Shown here: in pieces, positions 60,588 through 64,000 of the stretch
How positions within the stretch are numbered: the stretch's first letter is position 1
Layout: every line of letters starts with the position of its first letter
DNA from: Mesorhizobium loti
Lineage (GTDB): Bacteria > Pseudomonadota > Alphaproteobacteria > Rhizobiales > Rhizobiaceae
Direction: 5' to 3'
DNA length: 64,000 bases
Assembly (NCBI GenBank): GCA_014189435.1
Contig: CP050293.1
Coordinates: forward strand, 4,283,001-4,347,000
Position numbers and translations under genes: made by a program
Notes under the pieces: model-generated
Databases searched by the model: none
Seen by the model: the letters and a program-made list of their open reading frames with translations, nothing else
Told to the model about the DNA's origin: nothing

Positions 60588-61124
60588 CTATTGCGTCTTT
60601 ATCCGCATTTCGACGCGGCGGTTGACGGGATCGTACGGGTTGGGGCTGCGCGGGTTTTTTTCGCCCATGCCGATTGCATTGATGCGGGCAGCCTCGACAC
60701 CGCTGGCCGTCAGGAAGGCAGCCACCGATTGCGCTCGCCGTTGCGACAGGCCTTCGTTGTAGTGCACGGTGCCGGTGGCGTCGGTGAACCCTTCGACGAC
60801 GAAGTTGAACGTGCTCAGCCGGTTGTCCTTCAGCGCCTTGGCGAACTCGCCGAGTTCAGCGCGCGCAGTGGTGTCGAGCTCGGCCGAATCCAACCCGAAA
60901 TTGATCAACATATCGAGGCTGGATTTTTCTCCCGGCGCGTCTTTCGCCTTGCTCTTGCTTTTGCACTCCTCCTCGGTGCCGACACAAATTCCTCGCGACT
61001 TGCCGAGGTCGGCCGCTCCGGCAAAAAACTTCACGATGTCTTCTGATTTCTGCACAGGGTCGGCGGAAGCGTGGGTCGAGAAAAACACGACCGCCAACAC
61101 AAAGGCTGAACTGCCCCACTGCAT
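60588..61124 (-). CDS. OmpA-domain periplasmic protein
   Basis: A 178-residue protein with a signal peptide ('MQWGSSAFVLAVVFFSTHAS') and a C-terminal OmpA-like domain ('LINFGLDSAELDTTARAEL', 'VVEGFTDATGTVHYNEGLSQ', 'NPYDPVNRRVEMRIKTQ') that should bind diaminopimelate in peptidoglycan. AGGAG lies 8 nt upstream of the start. There is no lipobox. It points away from the DUF6931 gene and is convergent with the caspase gene, with 38 nt between stops. Confidence 0.88.
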   Translation of the reverse strand: MQWGSSAFVLAVVFFSTHASADPVQKSEDIVKFFAGAADLGKSRGICVGTEEECKSKSKAKDAPGEKSSLDMLINFGLDSAELDTTARAELGEFAKALKDNRLSTFNFVVEGFTDATGTVHYNEGLSQRRAQSVAAFLTASGVEAARINAIGMGEKNPRSPNPYDPVNRRVEMRIKTQ

Positions 61125-61314
61125 AGCGGTTACTCCTGCTTGAGCATCCGATTTCGATGGTGGTGATCATACCAAACTCCGGGCCAATTGTCTGTCGATA
61201 AACGCCAGGGATACGGTGGTGCCGGCAGTTGTTGCAGCGTCACCGGTTGAGGCTTGACCCGCGCCGCGCCTGGGGCTTGAGTGGCCAAGGCTCCTCGATG
61301 AAAGCGTGGCGGTC

Positions 61315-61908
61315 ATGGCCAACGGGCTTCGATTCAAAACGGCACGGGATCTCTTCATGGTTTGTCCCGCTATTGCCCGGGACATGAGAACCCTTCCAAC
61401 CGAACAGCAGTCGATCGAGTTTTGCCGCGACCTCCTCGCCGGGCGCGTTCCCGAGGAGGCGATCACGTTCTGTGCCTACCTGCTTTCCGATCGGGCCGCG
61501 GTCTGGTGGGCGCATGAATGCCTGAGCCATCTGAGCGAGCTGCTCGATGGAACCGATCACGAGTTGCTCGCCTGTGTTCGCGACTGGATCGGTGATCCGG
61601 ACAGCCCCCACCATCGCGCCGCGGTGAGCCAGGCGCAGGCGACGCCGCCGACGACGCCGGGCGCCTGGATTGCCCTGGCGGCGGGATGGCCTGACAATGG
61701 TTCCGTTGCTGGCGGAGGCGTTGTCGGCGCAGAAGCAGCATCGGCCTTGCAGCCGTTTCCTGCCGCCCATGCAGTCAATGCCGGGATCCTGGCCGGGCTG
61801 GCGCGTGTCGCACTCGCGGACCGCTTTGCCGTTCTTTCCGCGTTTGTCGAAATGGGCATCCAGATGGCCGAGATCGAGGCGCTGCCCCAATCGGCGGATG
61901 CATATTAG
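61315..61908 (+). CDS. DUF6931 family protein
   Basis: A 197-residue cytoplasmic protein. 'LRFKTARDLFMVCPAIARDM', 'DRAAVWWAHECLSHL' and 'RVALADRFAVLSAFVEMGIQ' match what I know as DUF6931, a small uncharacterised family found near T6SS and FHA genes. The middle contains 'AAVSQAQATPPTTPGAWIAL' (part), typical of it. ATG 61315 or GTG 61306 could be the start. It is a single gene on the plus strand between two minus-strand periplasmic genes. Its function is unknown. Confidence 0.7.
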   Translation: MANGLRFKTARDLFMVCPAIARDMRTLPTEQQSIEFCRDLLAGRVPEEAITFCAYLLSDRAAVWWAHECLSHLSELLDGTDHELLACVRDWIGDPDSPHHRAAVSQAQATPPTTPGAWIALAAGWPDNGSVAGGGVVGAEAASALQPFPAAHAVNAGILAGLARVALADRFAVLSAFVEMGIQMAEIEALPQSADAY

Positions 61909-61944
61909 AGCTTCCATCCCGACAGAGACTGGATGGAGGTTGCC

Positions 61945-63189
61945 TTACTTGCAGCCACCTTGAGCCCATTTGGCAAGCGCCACCTTGAAGCGGGTTCCCA
62001 GCGGATGTTGCAGGCGCAAAACGGAGACATCGTTTGTGGCGAAATTTTTCGCCTGTTCGCACAGCCGTGCCTCGTCCCATTCATGGCAGCCGTCGCAGTG
62101 CTTGCCCTCCCATACCGATTTGTCCAATCCCTCCACCGGACTGAACAGGGGCTTGCCCTTGATCAGCTGGGCGATGCTCTTGCCGTCGATTGCCGGATCA
62201 CCGAAATAGATCGGATGGTCGAAAAAGATCGGATCGTCCGAAGCCAGCCTGGGGATCTTCTGACGCAGCGCATCGAGCGCAAGCTGATCGGCACTTTGGC
62301 CCGATGCGCTTGCAGCGCCGGTGTTGCGCGCTTCGGAGCCGCCTTCAGTCTGAGGTGCGCTCGCCTCGCCCACGATCAATGGCGCATTGAGATCGACCTT
62401 GTGCAGAACGACCTCCGTGGTCAGCGAAACGTTGATCCAGGGGCGCTGCTTGCCGGCGGTTGCCTTGAAGACGTCGATGGTGACCCTGTTCATGGCCTCG
62501 GTGATGGAGACGTTGGATTCACCGATATGCTGGAGGAGCGCCGAGGTAAAAGGCGAATGTTCGCCCGACCCGTCATAGGCGAGTTGATTGGGGCTGGCGG
62601 CGAAAGCGACGAGCGTGCCGGCGCCACCATTCTCTATCGGAATCTCGGCAAGGCCGCTGCTTGCGCCGTTGACGCCTGCGGTCTTGGCCAGCACCTCGGC
62701 GAGGGGATTGTCACGGCAAGCGTCGAGAAACACCAGCCTTATACTGGTCTCTCGCGACATCTGGCGTAGAACGAAATCAACCGGCACGGCCTCGAAGTCG
62801 AGGGAGGTTTCGTCCTCCAGCGCGGCGTCGACTGGAAGCAGGTAGTTCTTGCCCGCAACCTGCAAGCCGTGGCCGGCGTAGAAAAACAGCGCGATGTCGG
62901 CACCGCGCACCTGTTTTGCGAACTGGGCGATCGTTGCTTGCGTCTGCGGCTTGGTCAGATCGAAGCCGGAAACCACCTCGAAGTCGAGCTTCTTCAAGCG
63001 CTCCGCCATGGCCTGGGCGTCGCGCACCGGATTGGCCAGCGGCGCCGCGTGCTGGTACTGGGAGTTGCCGAGGACAAGTGCTACGCGGCGCTCGGCACTG
63101 GCGACCGTCAACGTCAAAAGCAAGGCGAGCGCCGCAAACCCAGCGGCGCGAAAGAGGCCACCGCAACGGGCAATCAGATCGCACCCCAC
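61945..63189 (-). CDS. Exported caspase-like protease with CxxCH motif
   Basis: A 414-residue protein. The signal peptide ('AAGFAALALLLTLTVASA') is followed by a peptidase C14 domain with 'RVALVLGNSQYQHAAPLANP', His in 'FYAGHGLQVAGKNYLLPVDA' and Cys in 'LVFLDACRDNPLAEV'. After an Ala/Ser linker the last 110 residues contain 'WEGKHCDGCHEWDEARLC', an exact CxxCH heme-c motif, with two further Cys. GTG 63189 with GAGG 5 nt upstream is the start, 7 nt after the upstream OmpA gene stop. It resembles the 58921 protease over the catalytic domain but not at the C-terminus. Confidence 0.85.
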   Translation of the reverse strand: MGCDLIARCGGLFRAAGFAALALLLTLTVASAERRVALVLGNSQYQHAAPLANPVRDAQAMAERLKKLDFEVVSGFDLTKPQTQATIAQFAKQVRGADIALFFYAGHGLQVAGKNYLLPVDAALEDETSLDFEAVPVDFVLRQMSRETSIRLVFLDACRDNPLAEVLAKTAGVNGASSGLAEIPIENGGAGTLVAFAASPNQLAYDGSGEHSPFTSALLQHIGESNVSITEAMNRVTIDVFKATAGKQRPWINVSLTTEVVLHKVDLNAPLIVGEASAPQTEGGSEARNTGAASASGQSADQLALDALRQKIPRLASDDPIFFDHPIYFGDPAIDGKSIAQLIKGKPLFSPVEGLDKSVWEGKHCDGCHEWDEARLCEQAKNFATNDVSVLRLQHPLGTRFKVALAKWAQGGCK

Positions 63190-63196
63190 CGGAACC

Positions 63197-64000
63197 TCAG
63201 AGCTTGGTGGCGGAAAACTCGATCCGCCGATTGAGCGCCTTGTTCTTGGGCGTATCGTTGGCGGCAACCGGCCGCTCCTCGCCGTAGCCGGTCGCTGTGA
63301 TCTGCGCGCGAGGAATGCCCGCGGCAACAATGGCGTCGGCAACCGCCTGGGCCCGCCGCTCCGACAACTGCTTGTTTGCGTCCGGCGATCCATCGGAATC
63401 GGTATAGCCGGAGACCTCGACCTTCAGGCTTGGGCATTTGCCGACGACACCTTCGACCTCTTCAAGCAGCGGCCGGCTCTTCGCATCGAGCCGGGCGCTG
63501 GCCGGCCGGAAGTAGATGGCGCCGGTGCGTGAGAGCACGGCAAACCTGTTCAGGCATTCCTCATCGCTGAAGTTCGCCTTGGCGGCGTCGGTGGCAACAG
63601 GCCCCACATCGGCCGCACCCGCCGCGGCGCTCTGGGTGGTGGCCGGCTTGCTGCCGTCGGCGGTGAAGACGAAGTCGAACGACACCGACGCGGTGGGCAC
63701 GATGTTGGTCACGTTGGCCGCCTGCTGGAGTTTGTCGACGTTCGGCAGCAAGCCGAAATCCTCCACATGGACAGCGACCGGAGCCTCCGAAGCGACCGAC
63801 ACCATGGTGTCGCTGATCATGGTGACAACGATGCTGGCCTCGAGGTCCTTGTCGACGCCATGCAGATTGAGACGGAAAGGCAGCGTCGACTTCACCCTGC
63901 GCTTTGTCGCGAGATCGGCGAATGCGGCGGGATCGACCTTGGCCGTCAGCTCGGCCGTCGGGTATTTGAATGTCTCGAAAAACAGGAAGCGCATGCGGAC
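63197..64000 (-). CDS. YceI-like plus OmpA-domain protein, 5' end outside window
   Basis: The frame is open to the window edge; at least 267 residues are seen. The N-terminal part ('MRFLFFETFKYPTAELTA', 'STLPFRLNLHGVDKDLEASI') resembles the YceI lipid-binding beta-barrel. The C-terminal part is a full OmpA-like domain ('GAIYFRPASARLDAKSRPLL', 'VEVSGYTDSDGSPDANKQLS', 'NKALNRRIEFSATKL'). The missing upstream portion would hold the rest of YceI and the signal peptide. It is cotranscribed with the caspase gene (7-nt gap). Confidence 0.8.
   Translation of the reverse strand, partial: VRMRFLFFETFKYPTAELTAKVDPAAFADLATKRRVKSTLPFRLNLHGVDKDLEASIVVTMISDTMVSVASEAPVAVHVEDFGLLPNVDKLQQAANVTNIVPTASVSFDFVFTADGSKPATTQSAAAGAADVGPVATDAAKANFSDEECLNRFAVLSRTGAIYFRPASARLDAKSRPLLEEVEGVVGKCPSLKVEVSGYTDSDGSPDANKQLSERRAQAVADAIVAAGIPRAQITATGYGEERPVAANDTPKNKALNRRIEFSATKL

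Noticed and set aside
1..64000. tRNA genes, CRISPR arrays, insertion sequences or attachment sites
   Set aside because: No clover-leaf-like segment, regularly spaced repeats, transposase or integrase reading frame was seen.

Overview
The window is GC-rich, densely packed DNA with the gene content of a Rhizobiales alphaproteobacterium. Mesorhizobium is my best guess, from the erythritol locus and the style of the type VI cluster; no rRNA, tRNA or other marker in the window confirms it. I see no insertion sequence, integrase, CRISPR array or tRNA.

Region 1 (1-3638, plus strand) is the 3' end of an acid-sugar operon: the C-terminal part of a RuBisCO-like protein, a DUF1537 four-carbon acid-sugar kinase, and a DhaK/DhaL pair of the dihydroxyacetone-kinase family. 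Region 2 (3674-14463, minus strand) is a complete erythritol operon read from eryD down to the isomerases: regulator, a DUF2291 protein, ABC transporter eryEFG, kinase eryA, dehydrogenase eryB, then eryC, eryH (TpiA-like) and eryI (RpiB-like). These convert erythritol to D-erythrose 4-phosphate. The two regions converge and may share metabolites: a DAK-family L-erythrulose kinase would make the substrate of EryH. Region 3 (14891-18908, minus strand) is a three-gene operon of FGGY kinase, DeoR regulator and FAD glycerol-3-phosphate-dehydrogenase relative, with 4-nt overlaps between genes. A nearly identical 20-nt motif lies upstream of this operon and upstream of eryD.

Region 4 (19277 to the end) is a type VI secretion system. 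clpV is divergent from a long plus-strand series: tssA, tssB, tssC, hcp, tssE, tssF, tssG, fha1, tssJ, tssK, tssL1, tssM1, tagF. An effector module follows: DUF2169 protein, a ketosynthase-like protein lacking the usual catalytic residues, a DUF4150 PAAR-like protein with a Cys/His-rich nuclease-like C-terminus, and an acidic candidate immunity protein. It runs head-on into a minus-strand vgrG operon (vgrG, a DUF6484 mini-spike-like protein, and a short TIGR02270-like protein). Then come a second set of fha (frameshifted), tssL and tssM, and the phosphatase/kinase pair pppA/ppkA. The distal part holds DUF1036, an M23 peptidase joined to a transglycosylase-like domain, two exported caspase-like proteases (one with a peptidoglycan-binding-like domain, one with a CxxCH motif), two OmpA-domain proteins (one with a YceI-like N-terminus) and a DUF6931 protein.

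The T6SS parts most worth attention are the effector/immunity module with its pseudo-ketosynthase, the mini-spike, the duplicated fha-tssL-tssM set, and the cell-wall/caspase genes at the distal end.
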